Positions 33,670 to 43,642 of a stretch of DNA of 64,000 nt are shown one piece after another; position 1 is the first letter of the stretch, and each line of letters starts with the position of its first letter. The stretch spans positions 7,440,001 to 7,504,000 of the forward strand of contig JAXRKN010000043.1 in the NCBI GenBank assembly GCA_038502055.1, given 5' to 3'. This stretch comes from Tanytarsus gracilentus. Lineage: Eukaryota > Arthropoda > Insecta > Diptera > Chironomidae. A program made the position numbers and the translations under genes. The notes under the pieces are model-generated. The model did not search any database. It was given only the letters and a program-made list of their open reading frames with translations, and was not told where the DNA came from.

Positions 33670-35144
33670 GGGTGGACGCTTGTTATTCCGGAGTAAATTG
33701 AATCGCAAGATAATAAATCATGAAATTTCTCTTACTTGGCACTGCTGATCATGCATTATCAGTACCTCGTTAGATTCGCAAAAGACACAGCTTTATTTTG
33801 AGACTGACTTTAAATTTTTTAATGGTCTCCTTCATGCTTAAAAATTAATTCAAAACCTTGCTGGTAATTCCGGAGTGAATGCTTATAATTCCGGAGTAAA
33901 TTTTAAAAATTCGATATAAAATCAAATTTTGATAAAATCTTCATGCTTTCTTGAGTGAGGTGATTAAGTATGAAGAGATTGATATTTTTTGGGATTTCAA
34001 TGTCTGGCAAGTGCAAGCAGTGCTTCCAACAACCTCCAAAATCCCTTTTTTAATGACTCTTTTGCAATTTTTTACTTTCAATAGTAGATGTAATAAGAGC
34101 TAAATCACTTCAGAGGCCACTTAAGAATAGAACTCAATACTCACCCCTAAAAAGCATCTCTGAATAATTTTATTTCTCTTCGTTCTGAGATCTTATTGTG
34201 AGTAAAATAATTTTAAATGATTTTGGCTACTGTAATGTTAGTTTAACCTGGTATTCGATCTTGGTTCCTTCGCTGGAAACCAGTTCCGCCAGTGGAAGTT
34301 AGTTCCTCCGCTGGAAGTTAGTTCCTCCGCTGGAAACCAGTTCCGCCAGTGGAAGTTAGTTCCTCCGCTGGAAGTTAGTTCCTCCGCTGGAAACCAGTTC
34401 CGCCAGTGGAAGTTAGTTCCTTCACTGGAAGTTAGTTCCTTCACTGGAAGTTAGTTCCTCCGCTGGAAGTTAGTTCCTCCGCTAGATATTACTTTCTCCG
34501 CTGGATGTTGGTTCCTCTACTAAAAGTTAGTTTTAGGACATGCTTTATGCTGGTTATTGGTTCCCTCGTTGGAGTTTTGGAAAAGCTTTTAAGTATTTTA
34601 ATTCCTTTTTAATACTGAACTGCCACAAACGAGTCGCGCCCACGATTATTTTCTGTTTATTTTTTCATTCATTTTGGATTTTATCCCGAAAAAAAAAATT
34701 TTTACTGATGAAAATTTCATTGCCTACTAATGTGAAATTTACTCCGGAATTATAAGCAATTTCACTCCGGAATTATAAGCACGTCATAAATGTTAATTTT
34801 TAAAGCACTTTGTGGACATATAAAATTTAAGTTGGTATAGGAATGTGTTGATGAAGACCTTCGTGACTCAAGAAAAATAGTGATGGAAAAATTGCAACTG
34901 ATTTAATTGATGAAAATTGACATGATAAATGAAGAGGATTTTTGTATGGAGAAAATTAAAACGTGCTTTTCATGGCCAAAGGAAGTCTTAAAGTCATTGC
35001 TTTATTTTACAAAATTGTCGCGCATGACAGTACCTTCAAACTTTAAGTCAAGTGTCAAGGTGTAAAATGCTTTGTTTGTAAAATATTGACGCATTTAATT
35101 TTACTCCGGAATTATAAGCACTCCGGAAAAACAAGCGTCCACCC
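33670..35144. mobile_element. Non-autonomous TIR DNA transposon with TA target duplication (Tc1/mariner-like)
   Basis: The left end GGGTGGACGCTTGTTATTCC and the right end, read in reverse GGGTGGACGCTTGTTTTTCC, match over about 25 bp with one mismatch. TA dinucleotides flank both ends (33668-33669 and 35145-35146). Subterminal motifs ATTCCGGAGT appear three times in the left part and, in reverse orientation (ACTCCGGAAT), in the right part, several followed by TATAAGCA. No transposase frame is present in the 1475-bp body. Superfamily is inferred from the TA duplication only. Confidence 0.75.
34264..34529. repeat. Minisatellite: 14 copies of a 19-bp unit
   Basis: The unit is GTTCCTCCGCTGGAAGTTA with variants (GTTCCGCCAGTGGAAGTTA; GTTCCTTCGCTGGAAACCA). 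Units are in exact 19-bp register from 34264 to 34529. The first nine show a 57-bp higher-order pattern of three variants, and the last three are degenerate. It lies inside the TIR element and is more GC-rich than its surroundings. The 57-bp period makes an open frame with a 19-residue repeat, which I regard as an artefact. Confidence 0.9.
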
Positions 35145-35146
35145 TA

Positions 35147-36507
35147 TATTAAGGTTGCTTTATAAAATATTTTTATTCTTCAAAAATATTTTTATAACTC
35201 TCATTCATAAATTTACAGACCATCCATAAGCACTTTATTAATACGTCCAAACAATCGGAAGTAAATTTTTTGGCGGAAAAATACCGTAAAAATTCTCAAT
35301 TTAAAAAAAGTCATAATGGAAATGATAATAAAGTTTAATTAAAACTAACCATGGGTGGAAGCTATTAGATGAAGAAGAAGAACTTCCATAGAAATGCGGC
35401 ATCTGGAAAAATCCCATAGCAAAAAAACTTTCTCTACATTAAGCTGAGTCATCTCAGTTCTTGCCAGAAAAAAAAAACAAATGATTTAAATGCTCCGGCA
35501 AGCGCATAATAAACGACTAATTAAAATAGAAAAAAATTAATTAATGTGTGACAATTTCCAATTATTAAAATTCAATATTTGAAATTGAAACGAGTTGAAA
35601 ATGAAACACGCCATTTATGAGAAAATAATCTAGCTGTAAATTTTGTTTCAGTGAATCAGAAAAACATTTTTTTAAACTCGTTGCTTCCGCTTCTTATTGC
35701 AGGTTCTTGTCTATGCGCCAATGCATTTTTTATTGAAATCGAAAACTATTTCGACGATCGGTGAGTGGAAAGAGAATTTTATTATAGGATAACTTAATGA
35801 AATCATAACTGTCGGTTTGATTGGCTGCGTGCTTTAAATTAATTCTGATGAAAGAAGAAAAATAGCTTTTAATTACATTTAATAGAGAATTCTTTATTCG
35901 CTTTTATCTCAACACTTTTTAAAGTATTTTTTTTTGTGTGTGAACTTTCACATAAAATTTGAAATTTTTCATCCTCGTCGATTAAATTTTTAAATATCTC
36001 TTGGAATGTTAAATTATTGATTCCAAATTATTTTTTTTCCCATCAAAAAATCTTCCAAAGATCTTTTTTTCTAAAGTAAATTTCTCGCTACATAATTACA
36101 ATATAGGTTCATTCGTACATTTAATCATAATAATTTTAAAAATGGTTATTTGACTACAAATTTTTAACCTATAAAATAACTCCAAGGGCTGAAAACGTTT
36201 TGTAAATTTAGTAAATTTTTTTCAAAAATATTTTTTTGCCAATTTAAAACAAGAGAATTTCTTAAAATTGAGTAATCAAACCCTTGATCAAAGTACAGCA
36301 AACATATATGTCAGTGGCTTGTTTGTTAATTATGTCATAAACGTCAAAGTGATAATTTCAAATAGATTTAGTTAAAAAATAGTGACATAATCAGCAAACA
36401 ACCCATTATCGAAGAGTTAATAAATTTTTTAATGCTATGCAAAACTTTTGCAACCCATTTCTTATTCACTTTCTTAATGAGGAAACAAGCATTTCCGTTC
36501 GTCACGA
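35147..36507. other. Intergenic, no firm gene
   Basis: AT-rich. One possible minus-strand mini-exon at about 35344-35402 (acceptor TTTTTCCAG/, donor CATG/GTTAGT) could encode a Ser-rich peptide starting MPHFYGSSS, but no partner exon was found. Confidence 0.35.
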
Positions 36508-38084
36508 TTATCGTGTGTAGAAGATGCGATAGTACAAAGTTTTGCTTCGCCACAGACTGAACGAGTTGTCAAATTTCAACAAGTAGGTGCCCTCGCCGGG
36601 ATAATTGTGACTTCCACAATAGACCTCACTGTGACACTCTCGCCGATAGACGGGGACGATTATTGAAAGCGGCGGTCTATTTATCAGCGCTGATGCTTTT
36701 AGTGGAACTTGTGGGTTTTGACTTCCCGATTCGAGATCGTCTACATTGCCACACGTTATCTCTTCATCTTCTTCACCTTCTCCTAGATCATCCATGTCCT
36801 CATCGTCAGATTCACTAACATGAACGGTCACTTCCGTTGTCGACGGCTTTTGCCACTCAAAGTAAACCCCAAATCCAATGTCATATGAATCAGACGCGAA
36901 CTCCCAAAATAAACTTGAACCGCCTTCGAGTGTTGGTACACGAACAGTAACACAATCGCCATGTCCAATTCTAATCACACCATCACCCTTTCCCTTTGAC
37001 ACTTCGGCTTTGAATTCTTTGATATCACTACGAGTCCACATATTGGCTGGTTGAACGACCGCAAACTCATCAGACTCATTATCGCTTTCGCAATGATCCC
37101 TCTCCTCCACCAAACTCGTTTCCTGCTCTTTTGCATTTAAAGCTTCACTCTGTTCAATAAGCGGCGATGTTTCAAGGTCCGAATGTTGAAGTTGGGATTG
37201 CAGTTGCTGAATAGAATTAAGAAAAATAATTAAACGTGTCTAATTATTTTAAAATACACTAAAGTACCTGAATATACTGATGATAGTGCTCATTTTGTAG
37301 TTGTTTTATGAGTCGTGCCTGTTCGTCCGTGTTGCCTGGAAATTGTTTTTCCGCATACTCCTTAAATTGATGGAAAGTTTGTTGATTGAGGGCGTCTTGA
37401 AGTTTTCTCTTCTGAATTTCTTCCTTATGTTGTTCATCCTCGATAATTTTCTGACGTTTTTGCTCAACTTCTAAACTAGCGCGTCGCTTTTCCTCTTCAA
37501 CTTTAGCAATTTTCCTCTTTTCATCTCGATCCTGCCTGATGGCTTCGATGTAGGGCCGGAAAGAGGGACAAAGTCTCTCGAGAAGATCCACAAATCCTTC
37601 CATTGCTTGTGCTTTGTGCATGTCACCTGAAAAAAAAGAGGAACACGTAAGAACATCTGGAAGGTATTGTGACGTGGGATTTCGATAATTTAACAGTTTA
37701 ATTAAATAAATACGATGAACCTACCTAATAATGCCCATTGGTGTCTTCGATCTTTTCCGATTACATCAAACACCCCGAGAGCTTCAAGTTTCTGTTGTAC
37801 TAATGGTCCATGGCTCGCTTGCATTGTCAGCGCCACTAATTTAAGGTTCTCCTCATAGCTCAAGTGCACGGCTTTGCCGGACTTGTCTGCGAAAAATGAA
37901 AATTTAGATTTAAATTCTTTCTCGTAAGCAAAAAAAAAAGTTCTTTATCACCTTTGTAGAATTTTAAGGATAATTTGTAAATTTCCGTTAGTTCCAATCC
38001 CCACTTAAGTTCGCCATCTTCTATCGCCTCTTTAGCTTCTTCGCTGATGTCAACTTTATCTAATTTTGATATTAAATTCTCCAT
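36508..38084 (-). CDS. ACBD3: Golgi resident protein GCP60 / acyl-CoA-binding domain-containing protein 3 (ACBD3)
   Basis: Four exons: 38084-37952, 37886-37725, 37626-37268, 37206-36508, all GT-AG and in phase, give 450 residues. The N-terminus is an acyl-CoA-binding (ACB) domain (about residues 15-105; LELTEIYKLSLKFY, SYEENLKLVALTMQ, RRHQWALLGDMHKAQAM). Next is a long charged coiled coil (about 135-210) followed by a Gln-rich stretch, then an acidic linker (SESDDEDMDDLGEGEEDEE) inserted within the C-terminal GOLD domain, which ends SLWRSKTLYYRIFYTR. The order ACB, coiled coil, Gln-rich, GOLD is diagnostic. In animals the protein is a Golgi scaffold that binds giantin/golgin and PI4KB, supporting Golgi structure and PI4P supply. 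It is shorter than the human protein (528 residues), lacking most of the low-complexity N-terminal extension. It diverges from the YIPF gene 192 bp away. Confidence 0.93.
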
Positions 38085-38276
38085 AATTATCTAAAAATTT
38101 GTTTTACTCTTATTTTTTTTTCAATTTTTAGCGTCTCTCAATAATTTTTAATAAATCCCGGGAATCGAACTTCAAAGCTATCTCGATTCAAGTTCATAAC
38201 AACAAAGCAAAACGTCTACGTTGAAAATTTCGAGAAAAATAATTAAAACAATCGTGATTAGGTCGAATTAGAGGAG
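38085..38276. promoter_or_regulatory. Divergent (bidirectional) promoter, ACBD3 / YIPF
   Basis: Only 192 bp separate the two start codons, so both 5' UTRs and core promoters must be inside. No TATA box is evident. Both products act at the Golgi. Confidence 0.6.
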
Positions 38277-39290
38277 ATGGCAAGTTCGACGAGTGATTTG
38301 TTGGGATTCGATAATTTCAATGAGTATGAAGAGTCGCCGACAATTTCCGTAAATTCGCCAAAAAAGGTGTCGAATAATGGTGAGAAAAAATTGTCGTGGA
38401 TTTTTATAAAAAAAGTTGAAAAATATTTTTCAGAAGAACCAGCGAAAAGCACAAAAACCAGCATATTCCAGATTGAATATTACCAGCAGTTCTTCAATAT
38501 TGACACAGTCGAAGTCGTCAATCGAATCGCAACATCGATGATTTATAAAAGAGCTCATTCCAATTACTTAAGGAATAATCTTGGTGAGTAAATACTCATA
38601 AAATTTGTATTTCTAACCGTTTTCACATGATTTATTTTTAGGTGTCAATCCCGATCTTTATGGACCATTATGGATTACAATAACTCTAATTTTCACAATA
38701 GCGATTAGCGGAAATTTGGCCAACTTTCTTCATCACGATCATAACTCGGCTTACCACTGGAAATACAATTTTCATTTGGTGTCTTATGCAGCGACTTGCA
38801 TTATTTTCTATGTCTGCTTATTACCGGCAGTTATTTGGGGTGTCCTTAAGTGGAGCGTTGATACAAGTGACGACAGCAATCCTGATCTTGAAGGCGTAAG
38901 AAATTTGACTAATAATTAAATCAATTTTTAATTTGTTCATTTTTACAGTCGCCTTACATCCCGAGCCTCCTCTCATTAGTATGTCTATATGGATATTCTC
39001 TTGCCGTTTATGTTCCTGTATCAATTTTATGGACAATTCAAATAAGCTTTCTTCAATGGCTCCTTGTCATGACGGGAGCTTTCCTATCCGGCTCGGTTTT
39101 AATCAACAGCTTAATGCCCTCACTGAATCTTTCTAAATTTTCATTGTTCCTGATGATTGGAATCGCTGCGTCACATTTATTTTTAGCGGCCGTCTTTATG
39201 CTTTACTTTTTTCACTTTCCTGACACTGCCAGTTCTGCTGCTATATCAAATCCATCTTTAAGCGATCCAGTAGTCAATACGACTGGTTAA
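38277..39290 (+). CDS. YIPF1: Yip1-family Golgi membrane protein, YIPF1/YIPF2 orthologue
   Basis: Exons 38277-38379, 38434-38583, 38642-38895 and 38949-39290 give 282 residues. The cytosolic N-terminus is followed by the family hallmark before TM1: YYQQFFNIDTVEVVNRI, then NPDLYGPLWI and AISGNLANF. About five hydrophobic helices follow, including CLYGYSLAVYVPVSILW and a C-terminal LFLAAVFMLYFFHF. These motifs closely match animal YIPF1/2, multi-span proteins of the Golgi/trans-Golgi that bind Rab GTPases in vesicle traffic. The first intron (38380-38433, 54 bp, GTGAGA..TTTTTCAG) is a multiple of three without an in-frame stop, so it could be retained to give a 300-residue form. Its 3' end converges on Sec61 gamma. 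Confidence 0.9.
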
Positions 39291-39616
39291 AAAGTATTTG
39301 AATTGATTAGATAAAAATTTACTGGAATAAAATTTAAATTAAACCGTCAAATTTACATCGACATGATCCTTAAAAAATAAATCATAAATTTATGTTGTCG
39401 CTTTTCTGTAACGTGGCACAACTGAATTATAAAACATTCATTTTCGCATATAGACTTTTTATTTAATGGAAAAGAGCTCACATAACTTAAATTGCCATTT
39501 AATAAAATTTTTCACTTGAAGGAAAAATCATAAATTTCCATTCATTATTATACCGAGGAGATGATGAGTTTTGTTAAAAAATATAAATGGATTTAATCGA
39601 CTGGATCTTTGACTTT

Positions 39617-39823
39617 CTATGATCCGACAATGATGTTGTTGATCGGTATGTGAATAAGCTTGACAAAGAATCCAATGAAGCCCATAATACAGAAACCAAT
39701 AGCAGTGGCGATTGCGATCTTCTGGAACTCACGGCGATCGGGTTTTGTGCATCTTTTGATGAGTCTAATTGAGTCTTTTGTGAAAGCGCGAGCTGGCTCA
39801 TAAACTTTGTTTAATTGATCCAT
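39617..39823 (-). CDS. Sec61gamma: Protein transport protein Sec61 subunit gamma
   Basis: A single coding exon of 68 residues, the exact family length. MDQLNKVYEPARAFTKDSIR, then the KRCTKPDRREF motif and one tail-anchor transmembrane helix (IAIATAIGFCIMGFIGFFVK), ending in HIPINNIIVGS, are diagnostic. It is the smallest subunit of the ER translocon, spanning the ER membrane once and clamping the Sec61 alpha channel. A 5' UTR intron is present just upstream (donor AAAGTGAG with GT at about 39895, acceptor TTTCAACAG at about 39833), so transcription starts nearer 39900-40000. It diverges from the ribose-5-phosphate isomerase gene. Confidence 0.97.
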   Translation of the reverse strand: MDQLNKVYEPARAFTKDSIRLIKRCTKPDRREFQKIAIATAIGFCIMGFIGFFVKLIHIPINNIIVGS

Positions 39824-40304
39824 AATCTCTGTTGAAATTGAACAAACGATTAATTAAATAATGTCAAGTGTCGTATTTACTCTAATTTAAACTCACTTTA
39901 ATAATTTTTCTTTCGGTACGTCGCACTACAATGATGATTTTAGTTTTCAATAATTTCTCTTCTTCCAACGGAGCTCAAATTTGTGTGAGTTGGCAGACGT
40001 CAGTGAACGTTTTTTGTTCAGTGGGCAATTTAGAGAAAAGAACGAAACCCGATTTAAATTTGAATTTTAAAAAGTCGTTAAAAAATTTTGATCTATAAAA
40101 AAATATCGTAAAATCTCGATTTGTTGATAAACAAATATTTTCTCGAATTTCCTTTAAAATTCACCTAATTTCGATAAATACTTGGTAGTTAAATTAATTA
40201 CCACACGATTGTTCAAAACACACCAAAGAAAGTAACTTCAGTAGCTTGAATCTTCAAAAATAACCTTAAATCCATCTCAAATTACAAAGTTCACAAGTTT
40301 TTTT
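39824..40304. promoter_or_regulatory. Divergent promoter region, Sec61 gamma / ribose-5-phosphate isomerase
   Basis: About 480 bp between the two start codons contains the Sec61 gamma 5' UTR intron and both transcription starts. No TATA box is obvious. Confidence 0.45.
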
Positions 40305-41143
40305 ATGTTAATTTCAAAAAGTTTAATTAATTCAGTTATCAGCACTAGCCGAAGGGTTTTTTCGACGTCAATTAACAAAATGTCATTGGAGGATGCAAAA
40401 AAATTGGCAGCCGTGCGAGCGGTTGAGGATAATATTCGAGATAAAATTGTGATGGGAATTGGAAGTGGCAGTACCATAGTCTACGCTGTTGATAGGATAG
40501 CTGAAATGGTTCATCGGGATGATTTGGACATAACTTTCATTCCTACGAGTTTTCAAGCCAGACAATTGATTATTGATCATGGACTGAAGCTTGGTGACAT
40601 GGAGCGACATCCTCACATCGATTTGACAATTGATGGCGCCGATGAGTGCGATTCTCAGTTGAATTGCATCAAAGGAGGCGGTGGATGTCTTTTGCAGGTA
40701 ATTTTATAATCATGCGCATCGTTAAGTTTAAAATTTTAAAAAAAATTTAATTTTAGGAGAAAATTGTCGCAGCATTTTCTAAAAAGCTAATCATCATCGC
40801 TGACTACACCAAAAACTCCGAGTACCTAACTCATACCTATAAGAAAATTCCGATTGAAGTCTCGCCAATGGCCTACGTTCCGATCAAACATCGCATTGAA
40901 TCTCTTTTTGGCGGTGATCTTCATTTGAGAATGGCTGTGGCAAAGGCAGGTCCTGTGTTAACCGATACTGGCAACTTTTTACTCGATTGGTTTTTTGACG
41001 GTTCGAAAAGTACAGACTTTGATGGAATTAATAGAGAGATAATGATGATTCCGGGGGTAGTCGACACCGGACTGTTCATTGGCATGGCATCTAAAGCCTA
41101 CTTTGGCATGCCTGATAGCACCGTCATTATGAAGGAAATTTAA
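40305..41143 (+). CDS. Rpi: Ribose-5-phosphate isomerase (RpiA type)
   Basis: Exons 40305-40697 and 40757-41143 (59-bp intron, phase 0) give 259 residues. Catalytic and substrate motifs of RpiA are intact: GIGSGST (phosphate-binding loop), DGADE with the catalytic aspartate/acid residues, and KGGGG just before the splice. The enzyme interconverts ribose 5-phosphate and ribulose 5-phosphate in the non-oxidative pentose phosphate pathway. The first 25 residues (MLISKSLINSVISTSRRVFS) have no acidic residue and many Ser/Arg/Lys, like a mitochondrial presequence; a second ATG (MSLEDAKK) begins the ordinary cytosolic protein. Which start is used is unresolved. AATAAA at 41167-41172 lies 24 bp past the stop. 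Convergent with NRBF2. Confidence 0.95.
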
Positions 41144-41211
41144 TGCTTGAAAATTCAACGTTTGCAAATAAAATTTTCATTTTTATTGAAAATAATTTAT
41201 ACAGAAAATTT

Positions 41212-41877
41212 TCACTTATCGAGATCAAAGTCGGGACACTCAAGAGGTGGCAAATCGCCGATTTCTTCATCCTCCTCACTATCGCCACTTAATGGCTCTG
41301 TATTAGTGACTTCTTGAACTTTATTCGCTTGATTATCGACACATGGCGTCAATTTAATTTCATCAACTTGCTTTTTCTCTTTTAATGTCACATTCTCGCG
41401 CACTGTCTCATCCACAAGCTTAAATAATTTAGAAACCAAAATATTTAATTGCGTCAGTTCCGTTGAATTTGAATTATTTTTAGTGACTTCCTCAATTGTT
41501 TTAAGAATTTCAAGTTGAAGATTTGTGGCATTGTCAATTTGTTCAATTTTAATTGCGTCATCTTTTTGTATTCGATCGGCAGACTTGTCATAGAGTGTCT
41601 TTTTAAGATTAAGTAAATTTAATTGTTTTTCATAGTAATTTTTTTGGATCTCGATGCTTTCAATGGCTTTTTTTGATGACGATTGTTTTTCTGCCAAACT
41701 AAAGCATTCGATGCATTTCTCCAGATAGTCTTTTGCCTCTAATTTACCAAAGTGCGATCGAGCTTTACGAGCGTAAATGTGAGCCTTTAAATAAATAAAT
41801 TTTAGTGAAAAATTTTCAAAAATTAATTTTTAATTATTAAAATATTCCTTCATTACCTTATTGAGTGGTGTGTCCAT
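41212..41877 (-). CDS. NRBF2: Nuclear receptor-binding factor 2 (NRBF2) family, MIT domain protein
   Basis: Exons 41877-41857 (MDTPLNK) and 41784-41212, phase-0 junction, give 197 residues. The N-terminal helical hairpin of about 80 residues (PLNKAHIYARKARSHF, CIECFSLAEKQ, EIQKNYYEKQLNLLNLK) matches the MIT domain of NRBF2. A coiled coil (about residues 110-150) and an acidic tail (LSGDSEEDEEIGDLPPLECP) follow. In animals NRBF2 is a subunit of the autophagy PI3-kinase complex I (Vps34-Beclin1-Atg14), promoting its dimerisation and activity. The 7-codon first exon is easy to miss. Its AATAAA is on the minus strand at 41182-41187. It is head-to-head with MRPS6, 211 bp apart. Confidence 0.85.
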
Positions 41878-42088
41878 TTCTTACAGTTTGATATGTTAAT
41901 TATAAAGTTATCGGTTTTAAAACAGGAAATATTAAAATAAAATAATTTCCATTTAAATGTTTACAAACAAAGCAATTTGACATTCAGTCAAAACAAAAAT
42001 TGCGTTCACTTTCATAAAAATTAAAGTTTGTTTTGATTTTTTTGCTGAAATCTAGAAGAAATATAAAATTATAATTTAATTGGCAAAA
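41878..42088. promoter_or_regulatory. Divergent promoter, NRBF2 / MRPS6
   Basis: The two start codons are 211 bp apart on opposite strands. The region is AT-rich and has no TATA box that I can place with confidence. Confidence 0.55.
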
Positions 42089-42667
42089 ATGCCGACTTAT
42101 GAACTAGCGCTGATGTTAAGGACAATGGCGAGGGTAAGTTTAGCATCAAGTGAACCTAAAATCAAATTAATTTAAATTTCTAATTTTTAATTTTCTTCCA
42201 CATGTTCATAGCCGGAGCTCGTTAATACCTTAAAGAGAACATCAGAAGCAATTTTCCAGAGAGGAGGATTCCTAAGAAAAATCGATAATATGGGAGAAAA
42301 GGTTCTGCCATTCAGAATGCACAAAAATTCTCAAAAATATTTTAATGGTCATGCATTTAGTAAGATCCAGACGTAATAAATCGTGATTCAATTTTAATAG
42401 AATTTGATACTTACAGTAATTACCTTCGACGCTCCACCCACCTGCATAGACGATTTACGTGAAGAATACACGCGTGACGTTGACATTCTGAGACGAGCTG
42501 TCTTTAAGAAAGAGGAACCAGAAAAGTACGAATGCACTCTCGAAACTGAACTTAGACCGCCCGCTTATCGACCGGAAGTCATTAAAATGATGGAAATTGC
42601 GGCAAGAGGCCAAAAAGAAAGATATCCTCAACACACTGGACTCAAATATTATCCTTTCCAAAAATAA
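42089..42667 (+). CDS. mRpS6: Mitochondrial small ribosomal subunit protein bS6m
   Basis: Exons 42089-42133, 42212-42359 and 42417-42667 give 147 residues. The N-terminus MPTYELALMLRTMARPEL and the stretch GGFLRKIDNMGEKVLPFRMH match the S6 ferredoxin-like fold; exon 3 continues IITFDAPPTCIDDLREEY and DVDILRRAVFKKE, the typical last strand and helix. The protein binds 12S rRNA in the platform of the mitoribosomal small subunit. The exon 3 acceptor chosen is TTACAG at 42411-42416; the upstream AATAG at 42396-42400 would shift the frame. The C-terminal extension (ending YYPFQK) is as in animal mitochondrial S6. AATAAA lies at 42682-42687. Confidence 0.9.
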
Positions 42668-43012
42668 GATGAATGTTTGAAAATAAATCTAGTGAATTTA
42701 GAAATTAAAAGCTGATGTTTTCGATCATCTGCAGCATCAATGCTCTCCGTTGAGCTTTTAGTGTTAAAAAAGCTTTTAATTTAAATATTAAAAAACCGTT
42801 AAAAATCTTCAAAATTTTCATGGCAACTTTCCAGCATGCGACAAAAAAAGAGAGAGAACTGACTAAAAAATTGATAAGAACTCAGTAGTAACATTAAGTC
42901 AGTCAGTATCACATTTCAAACTCACAACAAAAAAATATATAATTTTTAGTGCTGAAAAGATTTCCTAATTTGGCGAAGTAAAATTATCTTCTTCTCTCTC
43001 GCATAAACGACC

Positions 43013-43642
43013 ATGAAATATATTTCGGAAATTTCTTTTTTAATGATATTGATCTGCGTAATATTAACTGTTCAAAGCTCCCCGTTAAAGTCTAGATCGA
43101 CTTCAAAATTTCGACACACACGCGTTAAAAGAGATTGGTTTAGAAGAACTACAACAACAACAACACGACCGACCACTCTTCCACCTCAAAATGACTACGA
43201 GATCGGTGTATGTAAAGAGGACGATAAGGTGAAATAAGTGAGCTACTTTAACTTACATGCTCTTGATTATCGTTCTATTGTTTAGCAGCTAATCTACGTT
43301 GATGATACACGCATTGAATCGAACAACGCAACACTTAGTGGCGTTATAGAAATTTATATTGACTCACCGTACATCATTTCGTGCTGTAAATTATTCGATC
43401 AATTGCCAGCTGGAACGGGAGCATTTGCTTCATTCAATAATTCCACAAGCGATTCTGGTGGTCCTGAAATACATTTTTATTTCTCTATAGAGCTTTCAAT
43501 CTAAATCAACTCTATTTTAGGTGTCGGATACAAATTTATAAAAATAAACGTGAAAGGCCAAAAGCATTATGGAATGCATTTCAAAGTGCTCGTTTACGGA
43601 AATTTACCAAAAAATGAAATCAGTGAGAGTAATAATTTGTGA
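43013..43642 (+). CDS. Secreted MBF2-like peptide (insect salivary/haemolymph secreted family)
   Basis: Three exons: 43013-43228, 43286 (or 43289)-about 43460, and 43521-43642, in phase, about 170 residues. A signal peptide (ISFLMILICVILTVQSS) is followed by a basic region with a dibasic site (RVKRDW), a Thr-rich linker, and the conserved domain: YVDDTRIESNNATLSGVIEI, LPAGTGAFASF, then GVGYKFIKINVKGQKHYGMH and FKVLVYG. The pattern GxGY...I.FK.Q...G..F.V.VYG is the signature of the MBF2 (PF15868-type) family, first named for a silkworm co-activator but widespread as small secreted insect proteins. The second acceptor is a NAGNAG site (TAGCAG) and the second donor is ambiguous between two GTs 3 bp apart. 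The biochemical role is unknown. Confidence 0.72.

Noticed and set aside
34238..34444. Open frame with a 19-residue repeat
   Set aside because: Created by the 19-bp minisatellite, whose period times three keeps frame; no start context, no conserved domain.
35344..35402. Possible minus-strand mini-exon encoding a Ser-rich peptide
   Set aside because: Splice sites are acceptable, but there is no partner exon and no neighbouring gene it clearly joins.
39574..39801. Overlapping frame within Sec61 gamma
   Set aside because: Shadow frame; the Sec61 gamma product is unmistakable in the other frame.
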